Positions 11,201-21,551 of a DNA stretch of 64,000 nt are shown here, one piece after another; positions within the stretch are counted from its first letter, which is position 1; every line of letters begins with the position of its first letter. The stretch is taken from NCBI GenBank assembly GCA_029718625.1, contig JAINUF010000028.1, positions 449,492 to 513,491 of the forward strand, in the 5' to 3' direction. The translations under genes and the position numbers were made by a program. Source of the DNA: Synaphobranchus kaupii (lineage: Eukaryota > Chordata > Actinopteri > Anguilliformes > Synaphobranchidae). A model generated the notes under the pieces. It was not told where the DNA came from, ran no database searches, and saw only the letters and a program-made list of their open reading frames with translations.

Positions 11201-13339
11201 AAAATACAAGCCTGTTTTGCTCAAATGTTTACAAACAATACAAATGTAAACAAACCTTTAATGGTTTTTAAAGTACATCTAAAACTCATTTTTAGCTCTT
11301 ATACAAACTGATATTCCTTGTATCAAGAGCTCTGTCAGAGATAAAAGATACTTTAAGATGTACAAAAAAAAGAAAAAAAAAAAGTTTGTTTATGTTTGAA
11401 GGGCCATAAAAAAAGTCACTCAGTGTACCTTTAACATGATTATACATTCAGGTACAGAATTGTTGGAATTCCCTGACAAAGATGTGCAAAAAGCTGTACA
11501 ATTTAAACAATACTATACTGGTAATGAGCAAATAGTTGTTTATTCAATTAATGCAGGGAGCTGTTCCATCTTATTTCATTTGATACTTACTATTCAGTTC
11601 ATACAGATTTCAAGTATCCAAATATTGATGATGAATATTGCATAAGGTTTACATAGTTAATAGATCACCTTTTTGTTTTATATTAATGTTCAGAGAGGAG
11701 TAATAGTTAGATCTTTGTATGTGATAGGGCAATTAAATCAATGGTGTGCTTGTTTGTTTGGGGAGTTTGACCTACTGTTCATGCGCCTACCACGTGAAGG
11801 TGCATGCTCAATGCACAGCAGCACCAAACTATTTGAACTTACTGTAGGTGGAGAGCTACCCCACCGATAGTAACAACAGTAATCCATACCATATATATCC
11901 TAATAGTTACCACCATACCTGGCTGAAAATAAACATATAGGACAACTTTGTTGCCTGTTGTTGTAAATGAAGTTTTTTCCCCCCTGTAGGCTAATACATA
12001 AGCAGGCATACATTTTAGCACAGTAGAGCTACAGGTGTTGTATATTATACAGCCTTTTCGCGCATCTTTATCAAGGGAACCCTTAGCCTAATCATTTTAA
12101 TAAGATAATTATGATACGATATGGACCTAGGTCACTCACAGCAACGTGGGCTTAGCCAACGCGATGCTGACAAAATAACGTTAGCTAGTTAACGTTAGAA
12201 TAGTCAGCCGAAGTTGCGACTGCATTAGGGAACTATGTTAGCTACAAAAACAATGCCAATAGCTTATGCTGCGCTATTTGACATTGACTGACTGAGTGAC
12301 CACCAGCAGTAGGTGACGGTCTCACTTTATGATAGCGTTACGATTATGTTATCTTATTATCATCGACATTAATTGAATTAATCATCATCATCGCCATCAT
12401 GGCATGGCGCACACACACTACCTCCCTGCTCCCTCCCTGCGAGTCCGTTAATCATGAAGCTACTATGCTTACCGCTTCAACTACACTCTCCTCCTGCTCC
12501 TGCTCCCTCTGTCGCTCGGCTCTGTCATGCTCACTCTGTCCCTCCTCGGCTCCCCTGTCACACGCCTGCTCCCCTGTCACACGCCTGCTCCTCTGCCTGG
12601 CAGTGGCTATGGCCAGCCACCTCCCCTCCTTCAAGTTCGACCTGTTGCTGCACAATGTCGGGTACTGTAGATGTTGAAGCCCCTGCAGCAACCGTGTCTG
12701 TTATTTTTGCACATTCGGCGACATCCGCCTCTAGATTTATTTATTTTGGCCCGCAACTTCTCCGCACCCTCTTTCCGCTTTCGTTTATCCATTTTAACGC
12801 CCTCACGAGAAACAGAGGACAGAGGGGGAGGGGTGGGGCCTAATAAGAGATGTTATTGGGCCAGCTCAGTGTCAGTATAGAAAATGAACCAATGGGCCGC
12901 TGTCCCTGCTTTATGGGCCGGTCGTTGGCCAAACTTTTTAAAATTTTTAAAATTATACATTTAATTATATCGGCCCCAAGGTGCGTCGGCCCAGGTAACG
13001 AGGCACAGGTGAGACGGCTGAGTAGCCTAGGACCGAACGAAAACCTGGAGCAGAATAGAAAGATAAGGCGAGAGCGTCGATCCTCGCGTCCTTCCCTTTC
13101 CACCACAAAAGGGAAAAGGCTGCCAAAACCCATGACAGTTTGGCTAATTAAAACCCGCATCTATAATTCACTTTTTGGAACCATAGCAAACGACTTAACA
13201 TAAACTCCTTGACATTTAGGAACTGCCATAATAGTTTCCTCTGAAAGAACGTTGGAGCGCATGCGTTCTCTGCTGCCTTATATGAACACTTACTGTATAT
13301 GGAATCAATTTTACAAATTTCTGCTGAGAACTTACCCAT
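5148..13339 (-). CDS. lyg: Goose-type lysozyme (complete, 5 exons, 185 aa)
   Basis: Lysozyme g hydrolyses the beta-1,4 bond between N-acetylmuramic acid and N-acetylglucosamine in bacterial peptidoglycan and acts in innate defence. The coding exons on the minus strand are 13,339-13,336, 10,391-10,308, 9,904-9,708, 5,543-5,405 and 5,281-5,148. All have GT-AG borders and matching phases and give 558 nt. Visible motifs are IISRESRAG with the catalytic Glu73, [17 protein letters not shown] with Asp86 and Asp97, and GGISAYNAG near the C-terminus. These positions coincide with those of goose lysozyme. The protein starts MACIYGD without a signal peptide, as in many fish g-type lysozymes, so secretion is unclear. 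Introns 1 and 3 are swollen by transposons. No stop or frameshift is seen. Expression cannot be judged. Confidence 0.92.
5405..5543 (-). CDS. lyg: lyg exon 4
   Basis: It runs from acceptor GCATTGCAG to donor AAAG|GTATCC. It encodes [20 protein letters not shown] and then [19 protein letters not shown]. Asp97 lies at its start. It is 139 nt long with phase 0 in and phase 1 out. Confidence 0.92.
6556..7629. mobile_element. Sleeping Beauty-like Tc1 remnant (IR/DR type)
   Basis: The left end CAGTTAAAGTCGAAAGTTTA and the right end, which on the minus strand reads CAGTTGAAGTCGGAAGTTTA, are terminal repeats of the salmonid-type Tc1 family from which Sleeping Beauty was built. An inner copy of the direct repeat is seen on the right near 7,437-7,462 (minus strand CCAGTGGGTCAGAAGTTTAC), as expected for the IR/DR structure. 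The left flank is TA. The interior holds no transposase, so this is a non-autonomous remnant. Confidence 0.85.
7900..8564 (+). mobile_element. Tc1-like transposon, catalytic half deleted
   Basis: The 5' leader (ACTCAAAACACCTGCAAAG), the transposase start and the 3' inverted repeat (ending TTGGAAAGGATCTGTA) of one Tc1 family are present. The middle and C-terminal parts of the transposase are missing, with the ORF running directly into the 3' region. Confidence 0.8.
7965..8378 (+). CDS. Tc1 transposase N-terminal DNA-binding fragment
   Basis: A 137-codon ORF starts [20 protein letters not shown]. It covers both helix-turn-helix units of the Tc1 paired-like DNA-binding domain: about residues 8-48 with [15 protein letters not shown], and about 60-110 with [12 protein letters not shown] and [14 protein letters not shown]. 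After PRVKPL it leaves the family and ends in about 20 unrelated residues, so the whole DDE catalytic domain is absent. An upstream in-frame extension to 7,806 exists, but the Met at 7,965 matches the usual start of the family. It cannot transpose; a DNA-binding-only product is formally possible. Confidence 0.75.
   Translation: MGKTADLTIGQKTIIDTLQKMGKPQKVIAKEAGCSQSAVSKHINRKFSGRGKCGMRRCTSKRDDRRLKRIVKQRRFQNLAEMQREWTEAGVSASKTTTYRWIRDMGYNCRIPRVKPLHSFSEITEVNADFRHTILIS
9708..9904 (-). CDS. lyg: lyg exon 3 (catalytic)
   Basis: It encodes [19 protein letters not shown], then [17 protein letters not shown] with the catalytic Glu73, and [13 protein letters not shown] with Asp86. The donor is CAG|GTGTGT. 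The acceptor is AAAG after a pyrimidine-rich tract. It is 197 nt long with phase 1 in and phase 0 out. Confidence 0.92.
10308..10391 (-). CDS. lyg: lyg exon 2
   Basis: It encodes [20 protein letters not shown] and QDNLTVQ, the conserved N-terminal part (ETTGAS motif). Acceptor ATATTTAG and donor CAAG|GTCAGA. It is 84 nt long, phase 1 at both ends. Confidence 0.88.
10392..13335. other. lyg intron 1, split LTR-like block plus insertion
   Basis: About 10,480-11,050 and 13,000-13,140 look like the two halves of one LTR-like sequence related to 58,301-59,001. They share the order CCTATACCTTAC, GAAGCGCTGGAAG-like and AATAGCCGGCAG on the left, and GCTGCCAAAACCCATGACAG on the right. Between them lies about 1.95 kb starting GGGCTGGACTGGGAC, the terminal motif of a fish DNA transposon. 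ORFs around 12,400-12,880 are low-complexity and unsupported. Confidence 0.45.
11053..12996. mobile_element. DNA-transposon-like insertion (GGGCTGGACTGGGAC end)
   Basis: The left end CAGGGCTGGACTGGGACA and inner-right motifs such as GCTTTATGGGCCGGTC and GCGTCGGCCCA resemble a common fish DNA element; the right terminus seems lost. No transposase ORF is visible. It separates the halves of an LTR-like sequence. Confidence 0.4.
13336..13339 (-). CDS. lyg: lyg exon 1 coding part (ATG plus one base)
   Basis: The minus strand reads GACAACAACATGG|GTAAGT, a start codon plus one base before a consensus donor. Joined to exon 2 it gives ATG GCC TGC, Met-Ala-Cys, in the required phase. The 5' UTR must lie just to the right (13,340 upward). 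The call is inferred from phase and splice signal; only four coding bases support it. Confidence 0.7.
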
Positions 13340-13979
13340 GTTGTTGTCCTTCCCTGCAGGTTCCTTTTGTGTTCTCGGAAGCTCTTGAAATGGTGCAGTA
13401 TGCGCAACTTCCTCTATGTAGAGGGGTGTGGTAAATTACGTTTAGTATTGCAAGTGACTTCTAACAGCATAAAAGAAAGGAAGCCAGCAGAAAGGTTCTT
13501 CTGCATTTTTTCCCCTGATGTGTTTTCTGCAATTGTAACAGCTGGGAAGGAGCCGGGCACAACTGCTAACTGTTCAGCACAACCAGGACTCCCAGATCTT
13601 TACAAAAAGTTCCAAAGCCTCAAGTGAAAGTAATGGCAGGTCCTGAGTGGTTTGCAAAACAAAACAATTATTACTATTACAATACGGCCTTCTCCAGATG
13701 ATGAAATTATATTTTTTTACAAAATTTTCTGGACACTTTGCTGGGATGTTTGTGACTATGGCTACCACGTTTGTAGCTGTTTTCTGGATCTTGATTCTAA
13801 TCTGGAACCTCGTACAGTCATTTGGAATAACACCGGATAAGCGCCCTTACTGCTGCTCTACACCCACACCTGCTGAGTCTCCGACAGGTGAACGTTCTTC
13901 CCCCGAATCTCGAAACTGACATCGGCCTACCCTTGCGATATTCAAAAACAAATAAGAAAAAGCGAGGGTCGAGAGGTGG
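13340..13979. other. lyg 5' flank, no further gene seen
   Basis: This should hold the lysozyme 5' UTR and promoter on the minus strand. No clear TATA box or other regulatory motif is assigned. The short ORFs show no known domain. Confidence 0.4.
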
Positions 13980-15496
13980 AATAAGGAAGTCACAATCCTC
14001 AATAATGGACTAACCTAACCAGGAGCGTTTGTCCCTCTGCAATCACAATCCTCATTAATGGACTAACCTAACCAGGAGCGTTTGTCCCTCTGGAATCACC
14101 ATCCTCATTAATGGACTAACCTAACCAGGAGCGTTTGTCCCTCTGCAATCACCATCCTCATTAATGGACTAACCTAACCAGGAGCGTTTGTCCCTCTGCA
14201 ATCACAATCCTCAATAATGGACTAACCTAACCAGGAGCGTTTGTCCCTCTGGAATCACCATCCTCATTAATGGACTAACCTAACCAGGAGCGTTTGTCCC
14301 TCTGCAATCACCATCCTCATTAATGGACTAACCTAACCAGGAGCGTTTGTCCCTCTGCAATCACCATCCTCATTAATGGACTAACCTAACCTGGAGCGTT
14401 TGTCCCTCTGGAATCACCATCCTCATTAATGGACTAACCTAACCAGGAGCGTTTGTCCCTCTGCAATCACCATCCTCATTAATGGACTAACCTAACCAGG
14501 AGCGTTTGTCCCTCTGCAATCACCATCCTCATTAATGGACTAACCTAACCAGGAGCGTTTGTCCCTCTGGAATCACCATCCTCATTAATGGACTAACCTA
14601 ACCAGGAGCGTTTGTCCCTCTGCAATCACCATCCTCATTAATGGACTAACCTAACCAGGAGCGTTTGTCCCTCTGCAATCACCATCCTCATTAATGGACT
14701 AACCTAACCAGGAGCGTTTGTCCCTCTGGAATCACCATCCTCATTAATGGACTAACCTAACCAGGAGCGTTTGTCCCTCTGCAATCACCATCCTCATTAA
14801 TGGACTAACCTAACCAGGAGCGTTTGTCCCTCTGCAATCACCATCCTCATTAATGGACTAACCTAACCAGGAGCGTTTGTCCCTCTGGAATCACCATCCT
14901 CATTAATGGACTAACCTAACCAGGAGCGTTTGTCCCTCTGCAATCACCATCCTCATTAATGGACTAACCTAACCAGGAGCGTTTGTCCCTCTGCAATCAC
15001 CATCCTCATTAATGGACTAACCTAACCAGGAGCGTTTGTCCCTCTGCAATCACCATCCTCATTAATGGACTAACCTAACCAGGAGCGTTTGTCCCTCTGC
15101 AATCACCATCCTCATTAATGGACTAACCTAACCAGGAGCGTTTGTCCCTCTGCAATCACCATCCTCATTAATGGACTAACCTAACCAGGAGCGTTTGTCC
15201 CTCTGCAATCACCATCCTCATTAATGGACTAACCTAACCAGGAGCGTTTGTCCCTCTGCAATCACCATCCTCATTAATGGACTAACCTAACCAGGAGCGT
15301 TTGTCCCTCTGCAATCACCATCCTCATTAATGGACTAACCTAACCAGGAGCGTTTGTCCCTCTGCAATCACCATCCTCAATAATGGACTAACCTAACCAG
15401 GAGCGTTTGTCCCTCTGCAATCACCATCCTCATTAATGGACTAACCTAACCAGGAGCGTTTGTCCCTCTGCAATCACCATCCTCATTAATGGACTA
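13980..15496. repeat. 53-bp satellite with 159-bp higher-order period
   Basis: About 28 head-to-tail copies of a 53-bp unit starting AATCACCATCCTCATTAATG and ending GTTTGTCCCTCTGC. Units ending CTGG instead of CTGC recur at unit starts 14,041, 14,200, 14,359, 14,518, 14,677 and 14,836, exactly every third unit (159 bp). After 14,889 all units end CTGC. Rare variants (CACAATCCTCAATAATGG) occur in the left part. Not coding. Confidence 0.95.
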
Positions 15497-16499
15497 AACA
15501 GGAACTTGGTCCTGAGGATGTAGCTGATAGTGACCAGGAGATGTTATTTGAAGGATGGCTGTCTATGGTTGTCTAATGTCTGCTGTCTGCTGTCCTGGTT
15601 TTAACCAGTGTATTGTCTGTGTTACCTGTAATGAGCATTGAGCTGAAGGAAAGTTTCCATTTTATTTTATATTTAATGGACAATAAAGTTTTCTATTCTA
15701 TTCTGCTTGCGAAAATAGTAATTTCTCAAGGACATACTTGCTTGATTAAGCCTTGTCAACTGCTATTAGCATTAGTGCATGTCATAGCCACCTGGAACCA
15801 ATTCTAATTGACAAAACTTCAGAAATAACCTATTAAAAATATTATTTGCTGCTACTTTGCGTCACGTTTTTTCCTAATATATAATTATTAAAAAAACAAT
15901 ACAGCTCTATGAGGGCGAGAGAAGTTTTCATCTACCTGTGAAACTAATTATATTACTGGTGCCTGGTTGTTGTTAATAAACCCTAAAAAGTAACTGAAAT
16001 TACCAATATTAATGTGCCCGATTCTACACTCTGGAAAAATTGCAACACATAAGTTGAAAGGTACTAGCAAATGCACCCGATTGCTTTTTTACAGAAGGCT
16101 TGAAAATAAGGTTTGTGGGGGAAACAATGGTAAATGTAAAATAATAAAATATCTTGCCACTGTATAACATCTAATGGGAAAAAACAAGCAGCACAATGAT
16201 TACAAAAATTGTTTCAAAATTTATTCCTAAATTGTTTCTCACATATTTGAGATGGCTTTGTCAGATTGATGGTAGGTAATTCAGAGTGAGTTTATTCCTT
16301 AAATTATAATTAATTTAATTAACTACTTTATTCTAAATTACCACACAATAGTTATGGACTATTGTTCAGGGATCCCTTCAGTTGCCCTGTTAACAGCTCA
16401 GCACTCTGAATACTGAACCCAAGTCACTGTAGGTCACCCTTTATCAACCTTAAGCACGTGATATGCCGTGAGGGAATTTGCCTCTGGCACTTAATACAT
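15497..16499. other. Non-coding flank of the satellite
   Basis: No gene is recognised. TGGACAATAAAGTTTTC followed by TCTAT repeats near 15,676-15,706 looks like the polyadenylation end of a retroelement or transcript. The rest is AT-rich. Confidence 0.4.
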
Positions 16500-17165
16500 T
16501 CAAATGTCTCGATGTGACTTTGTTAGTGGATCACTCCGTCAGCGTGAGAGAGGAAACAGGTCCAAACATTTAATTTAATTAATGAATTTTAATACGGGAA
16601 TGCGGGAATCCGCCGGGACTCTAACAGGGTTACACTACTAGCATTCAACACAATATACAAAATACAGACACGGGAATATAGCGATATTGATTTTACAGTA
16701 TATCGCCGTTAAAACAACACATACACTAAACAAAGGGATGCGGTACACACAATGTAGTAACGGTATATTAGGAAAGGCAGTGGTAGCCTACGACTCGACT
16801 AGTAGCGAGTAATTGAGAGGAAGGTGGGGTTACTTACTAGTCGAGCGCGAACCAGGAAAAGATAAAGAGGAAAAGAAGGATCTCCCAGGCCCAGTGGATG
16901 CCCAACGCGGGATAATGCAGTTTCTGAACCAAACGGAAAACTCGGATGCTCAGTCTTTCTGTTGGAGGCGTGGGTCGCGGGAATTAACCAAAAAGACGCA
17001 GGAGTCCAGGTGAAATCGTAGATGGAAAAAAAAGAAGAGAGCGAGTCCCTGAGGTCGCCCCCCTAACATACCTGACTGGCTAGGGGAGGGTCTACGCTGC
17101 TATTGGTTGTTGGGAGTACCCGCCTTCGCATCCCTGTCACAGTGCCCGTCTCGGGCGGGTCACAC
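16500..17165. mobile_element. Unclassified LTR-like block
   Basis: This block is GC-richer than its surroundings, without coding frames. It ends near 17,141 in ATCCCTGTCACA, so on the minus strand it starts TGTGACAGGGATGCG like an LTR. No second LTR, primer-binding site or target-site duplication was found, so the class is open. Confidence 0.3.
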
Positions 17166-17895
17166 TAATTTTAAGAAATTAGTACAGGAATGTGATTAAG
17201 TTAGATAACTCTCAACTCTACCGAAATACACGGATATAGTTGGTCTCTTGATTTCTGTTATAAACTTATGAAGCTAACCATACCAAACACGATAACTTCC
17301 GGCTTCGTTTAGGGGGAGATGGTTGATAATTCATTAGCGGCGTGGGCTGGCAACCTCGGAGACGCGGTGCTATACGATAAGGACTTGGACATGGCTTTAT
17401 TTATTTATTTGGCTCCGTTAGGCGTCAGAAACTGCATTTTTGATTAAATTTACTGAGAGGCTACTTTTCTCCATTCGTGAGTATGAATGGATTCTCCTAG
17501 AGATACTGGGAACGCACGCTAGGCGTCAGTAGTGTCCTACGCAAAATATAAGGGCAGTGATTGATTCTTTAGGCGCCGTGCTGGCGCGATCAGAGGCTAT
17601 ATTGATAGCGGGGTTCACACCTCGCCCGTGATCTGCGATGCGCAATCTTCTGGGCTTATGCCGGGTGGGTTTTAACCCCCTTCCTATTGTTACCTAATGC
17701 TTTGATCCCCGGGGCCTGGAGCTCCAGAAGGGAAGTGAAAGATAGCGCTGGTATGTTACACAGACACAGAGGCATTTTTAGGGTTTTCTGTATATACAAA
17801 GAGTTCCCTACTCAGGAAGAGAACTGGGGAGAGACAAACAGAATGATAATTGTCCTACAGCTTCATTTTGTCCTTCTGGTGGTGAATCATATACA
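17166..17895. other. Non-coding stretch
   Basis: No gene, RNA or named repeat is recognised. Base composition suggests it may belong to the same retroelement as 16,500-17,165, but no protein motif is visible. Confidence 0.35.
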
Positions 17896-18206
17896 GTGAA
17901 ACCTGGCTTGGCAGTCACCTTTTCATTGGTTAATTTTCTCTATATCAGGGCCGATCAGTTTCAGGAGTTGATGCCAACTTCTGCTCTTAATTATATAATT
18001 GGCTCAATCATATCTTGATCTGAAATTTGCATAAGCAAACAGCTACAGTCGCAGACTGCAAGTGTATCCTAAAGACTTTACTGTGCTGAAGTACAGGAGT
18101 GATCCAGCTAATAGAGCTGTCAGAAAACTAAAACTAAGGTAATTGGTTGGAACAAAAACCAGCACGCAGACCGGCCCTCAAGGACCGGAGTTGTGCACCA
18201 CTGCTC
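17896..18206. mobile_element. hAT-like MITE fragment
   Basis: The right end GGAGTTGTGCACCACTGCTC with the preceding CGGCCCTCAAGGACCGG is typical of a common fish hAT MITE, related to the complete one at 59,062-59,350. The left boundary is uncertain. Confidence 0.5.
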
Positions 18207-18227
18207 TATGCATCATGATCACCTGGG

Positions 18228-19410
18228 CTGTGTCCGAATCAGAGCCCTAGCTACTGCGCCCTGTCTCCTGCGTACAGTGCACTCTGTCAGAATCAGAGCC
18301 CTATCAACTGCGCCCTGTCTCCTGCGTACAGTGCACTGTGTCCGAATCAGAGCCCTATCTACTGTGCCTTGTCTCCTGCGTACAGTGCACTGTGTCCGAA
18401 TCAGAGCCCCATCTACTGTGCCCTATCTCCTGTGCACTGTGTCCGAATCAGAGCCTCATCTACTGTGCCCTGTCTCCTGCGTACAGTGCACTGTGTCCGA
18501 ATCAGAGCCCTATCTACTACGCCCTGTCTTCTGCATACAGTGCACTGTCCGAATTAGTGCCCCATCTACTGTGCCCTGTCTCCTGCGTACAGTGCACTGT
18601 GTCTGAATCAGAGCCCTATCTACTGTGCTCTGTTTCCTGCGTACAGTGCACTGTGTCTGAATCAGAGCCCTATCTACTGCGCCCTGTCTCCTGCGTACAG
18701 TGCACTGTTTCTGAATCAGAGCCCTCTCTACTATGCCCTGTCTCCTGCATACAGTGCACTATGTCAAAATCAGAGCCCTATCTACTGCGCCCTGTCTTCT
18801 GCATACAGTGCACTGTCCGAATCAGTGCCCTATCTACTGCGCCCTGTCTCCTGCGTACAGTGCACTGTGTCCGAATCAGAGCCCCATCTACTGCGCCGTC
18901 TCCTGTGTACTGTGTCTGAATCAGAGCCCTATCTACTGTGCCCTGTCTTCTGCATACAGTGCACTGTCCGAATCAGAGCCCTATCTACTGCGCCCTGTCT
19001 CCTGTGTACTGTGTCCGAATCAGAGCCCTATCTACTGCGCCCTGTCTCCTGCGTACAGTGCACTGTGTCTGAATCAGAGCCCCATCTACTGCGCCCTGTC
19101 TCCTGCATACAGTGCACTGTGTCTGAATCAGAGCCCCATCTACTGCGCCCTGTCTCCTGCATACAGTGCACTGTGTCTGAATCAGAGCCCCATCTACTGC
19201 GCCCTGTCTCCTGCATACAGTACACTGTGTCTGAATCAGAGCCCCATCTACTGCGCCCTGTCTCCTGCATACAGTGCACTGTGTCTGAATCAGAGCCCCA
19301 TCTCCTGCGCCCTGTCTCCTGCGTACAGTGCACTGTGTCCGAATCAGAGCCCTATCTACTGTTCCCTGTCTCCTGTGTACTGTGTCCGAATCAGAGCCCT
19401 ATCTACTGCA
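18228..19410. repeat. 54-bp minisatellite, array 2
   Basis: About 22 copies of the unit described at 1-189, mixing 54-bp units with shorter variants of about 47 and 43 bp. It runs directly into the interior of the CCCAATCTC-type MITE (CAGACTTTGAGGCG at 19,412). Long ORFs in several frames are artefacts of a unit length divisible by three. Confidence 0.93.
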
Positions 19411-19411
19411 C

Positions 19412-19891
19412 CCTGCACCCAGACTTTGAGGCGTGTTCCCGATAAGTCCGCGAGGGCTCATGGCTGTCCCACTGTAAAATCGGCAAATGCATGAGGGCTC
19501 TGTCGCTGACTTTTTCAGCCCTTTATGTGGACTTTCCACAAGTCTGCAATCTTGCAGACTTTGCTGAGAGAATTACCCACAGTTCATAGAATAAAAACGG
19601 AAATGCAGCCAGAAGCATCTCAAAAATTGTAAATAAACGACACACATGGCAGGCAGAGTTCTTTCAGCGGGTACAAACCTATAATTTAAAAAGTCCTAAA
19701 GCGGAGACTGTCATAAACATCTTGCATGCGAGACAGGGAACATACAACATTACAATGTGCTGTCCCATTCCTCTTATTTGTACCAATTCGAGCCCTTGCA
19801 CTCTCATGCACTTACGCTGGGCACGCATGTGACGTCAATCAAAGTCTGTGGGGCTCAGGCCTCAGGGCTCAGGGCGGACATTGAGATTGGG
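19412..19891. mobile_element. CCCAATCTC-type MITE, copy 2, left end lost
   Basis: It matches 2,158-2,644 closely and ends in GGGCGGACATTGAGATTGGG. The first part (about 25 bp plus the terminal repeat) is replaced by the minisatellite array. Confidence 0.75.
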
Positions 19892-19954
19892 TAGCGGAGT
19901 ATCTGAACAAACGCAACGGTTGACGCATAGCCTAGTTTGAATTTGCAATAGGTA

Positions 19955-21542
19955 CAGTCAAGCCGGAAAGTCTGCACACCCCTTTCACCTTCTCCACGTT
20001 TTATTATGTTACAGACATATTCTACAATAGATTGAGTTAATTTTTTGTCTCAAATCTCTACACAAAATAGCCCATAATGACAAAGTGAAAACAGGTTTTT
20101 AGACATTTGTGCTAATTTATTAAAAATCTAAATATAAAATATCATATGTACACAAGTGTGCATATATGACACCCAAAAGTGAGCTGAGGTGCATTTTGTT
20201 TCCACTGATACTGCTTGAGATGTTTCTACAACTTAATTGGAGTCCACCTGTGATAAATTCAATTGATTGGACATGATTGGGGATTGCCAACACCTGCCTA
20301 TATAAGGTCCCACAGTTGACAGTGCATGTCAGAGCAAACTCCAAGCCATTATCTGCAGACCTCAGAAACAGGATTGTGTCATAGCATAGATCTGGAGAAG
20401 GGTACGGAAAAATCTCTGCAGCTTTACAGGTCCCAAAGAGCACAGTGGCCACCATCATTCGTAAATGGAAGAAGTTTGGAACCACCAAGAATCTTCCTAG
20501 ACCTGGCCGCCCGGCCAAACTGAGCAATCGGGGAAGATGGGCCTTGGCCAGGGAGGTGAGCTGGAACCCGAGGGTCACTCTGACAGAGCTCCAGCGTATC
20601 CTTGTGGAGATGGGAGAACCTTTCAGAAGATCAACCATCCAGGCAGCACTCCACCAATCAGGCCTTTATGGTAGAGTGGCCAGACGGAAGCCCCTCCTTA
20701 GTAAAAGGCACGTCAGAGCCCGCTTGGAGTTTTCCAAAAGGCACCTAGAGGACTCTCAAACCATGAGAATCAAGATTCTCTGGTCTGATGAAACCAAAAT
20801 TGAACTTTTTGGCCTGAATACCAAGCGTCACGTCTGGAGGAAACCAGGCACCGCTCATCACCTGGCTAATACCATCCCTACAGTGAAGCATGGTGGTGGC
20901 AGCATCATGATGTGGGGATGTTTTTCAGCAGCGGGAACAGGGCGACTAGTCCTGATAGAGGGAAAGATGAATGCAGCTAAGTACACCGAGATCCTTGAAG
21001 AAAACCTGCTCCAGAGCGCTCTGGACCTCAGACTGGGGCGAAGGTTTACCTTCCAACATGACAACGACCCGAAGCACACAGCTAAGAGAACAAAGGAGTG
21101 GCTTCGGAGAAAGTTTGTGCATGTCCTTGAGTGGCCCAGCCAGAGCCCAGACCTGAATCCAATTGAACATCTGTGGAAAGAGCTGAAAATGGCTGTGTAC
21201 CGACGCTCCCCATCCAACCTGACGGAGCTTGCAAGGATATGCCAAGAGGAATGGGCAAAAATGTCCAGAAACAAGTGTGCCAAGCTCGTAGCTTCTTTCC
21301 CAAGATGCCTTGAAGCTGTAATCACTGCCATAGGTGCAGCTACCATGTATTAGGCTAAGGGTGTGTACAGATATGTAACCCCTAAATAACCAATTTTTGT
21401 CAGTAAAATAAAATTGCATATTTTCTAAAAACCTGTTTTCACTTTGTCATTATTGGCTATTGTGTGTAGATGTTTGAGGCAAAAAATTAACTCAATCTAT
21501 TGTAGTATAAGTCTGTAACGTAATGGAGAAGGTGAAAGACTG
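19955..21542 (+). mobile_element. Tc1-like transposon 2
   Basis: The left end CAGTCAAGCCGGAAAGTCTG is flanked by TA, and the right end ...GGTGAAAGACTG is followed by TA. The inverted repeats share CCTGTTTTCACTTTGTCAT but the right one lacks about 25 bp near the tip. It lies next to fold-back copy 2. It carries a nearly complete transposase ORF. Confidence 0.88.
20445..21353 (+). CDS. Tc1-like transposase lacking the first helix-turn-helix
   Basis: This 302-codon ORF belongs to a family of about 340 residues. Order: the GRPAK linker (about residues 21-25), the second helix-turn-helix (about 30-90), then the DD34E catalytic domain with Asp115 in ILWSDETK, Asp206 in FQHDNDPKHTA and Glu241 in SPDLNPIEHLW, and GGSIMMWGCF between. 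Upstream of 20,445 the family continues for some 40 codons but is broken by a stop and frame changes (20,325-20,440). The first DNA-binding half is therefore lost, making the copy probably inactive although the catalytic core reads cleanly to its TAG at 21,351. Confidence 0.88.
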   Translation: MATIIRKWKKFGTTKNLPRPGRPAKLSNRGRWALAREVSWNPRVTLTELQRILVEMGEPFRRSTIQAALHQSGLYGRVARRKPLLSKRHVRARLEFSKRHLEDSQTMRIKILWSDETKIELFGLNTKRHVWRKPGTAHHLANTIPTVKHGGGSIMMWGCFSAAGTGRLVLIEGKMNAAKYTEILEENLLQSALDLRLGRRFTFQHDNDPKHTAKRTKEWLRRKFVHVLEWPSQSPDLNPIEHLWKELKMAVYRRSPSNLTELARICQEEWAKMSRNKCAKLVASFPRCLEAVITAIGAATMY

Positions 21543-21551
21543 TATATAGGT

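Noticed and set aside
12399..12880. Cys/Ser/Pro-rich ORFs
   Set aside because: Pyrimidine-rich low-complexity sequence open in several frames, no recognisable domain.
13980..15496. CRISPR-like regular array
   Set aside because: Units are contiguous without unique spacers, and the sequence is vertebrate; it is a satellite.
18193..19494. Long ORFs on both strands with repeated peptides such as CVRIRALSTAPCLL
   Set aside because: They fall inside the 54-bp minisatellite, whose unit length is a multiple of three, so several frames stay open by chance.
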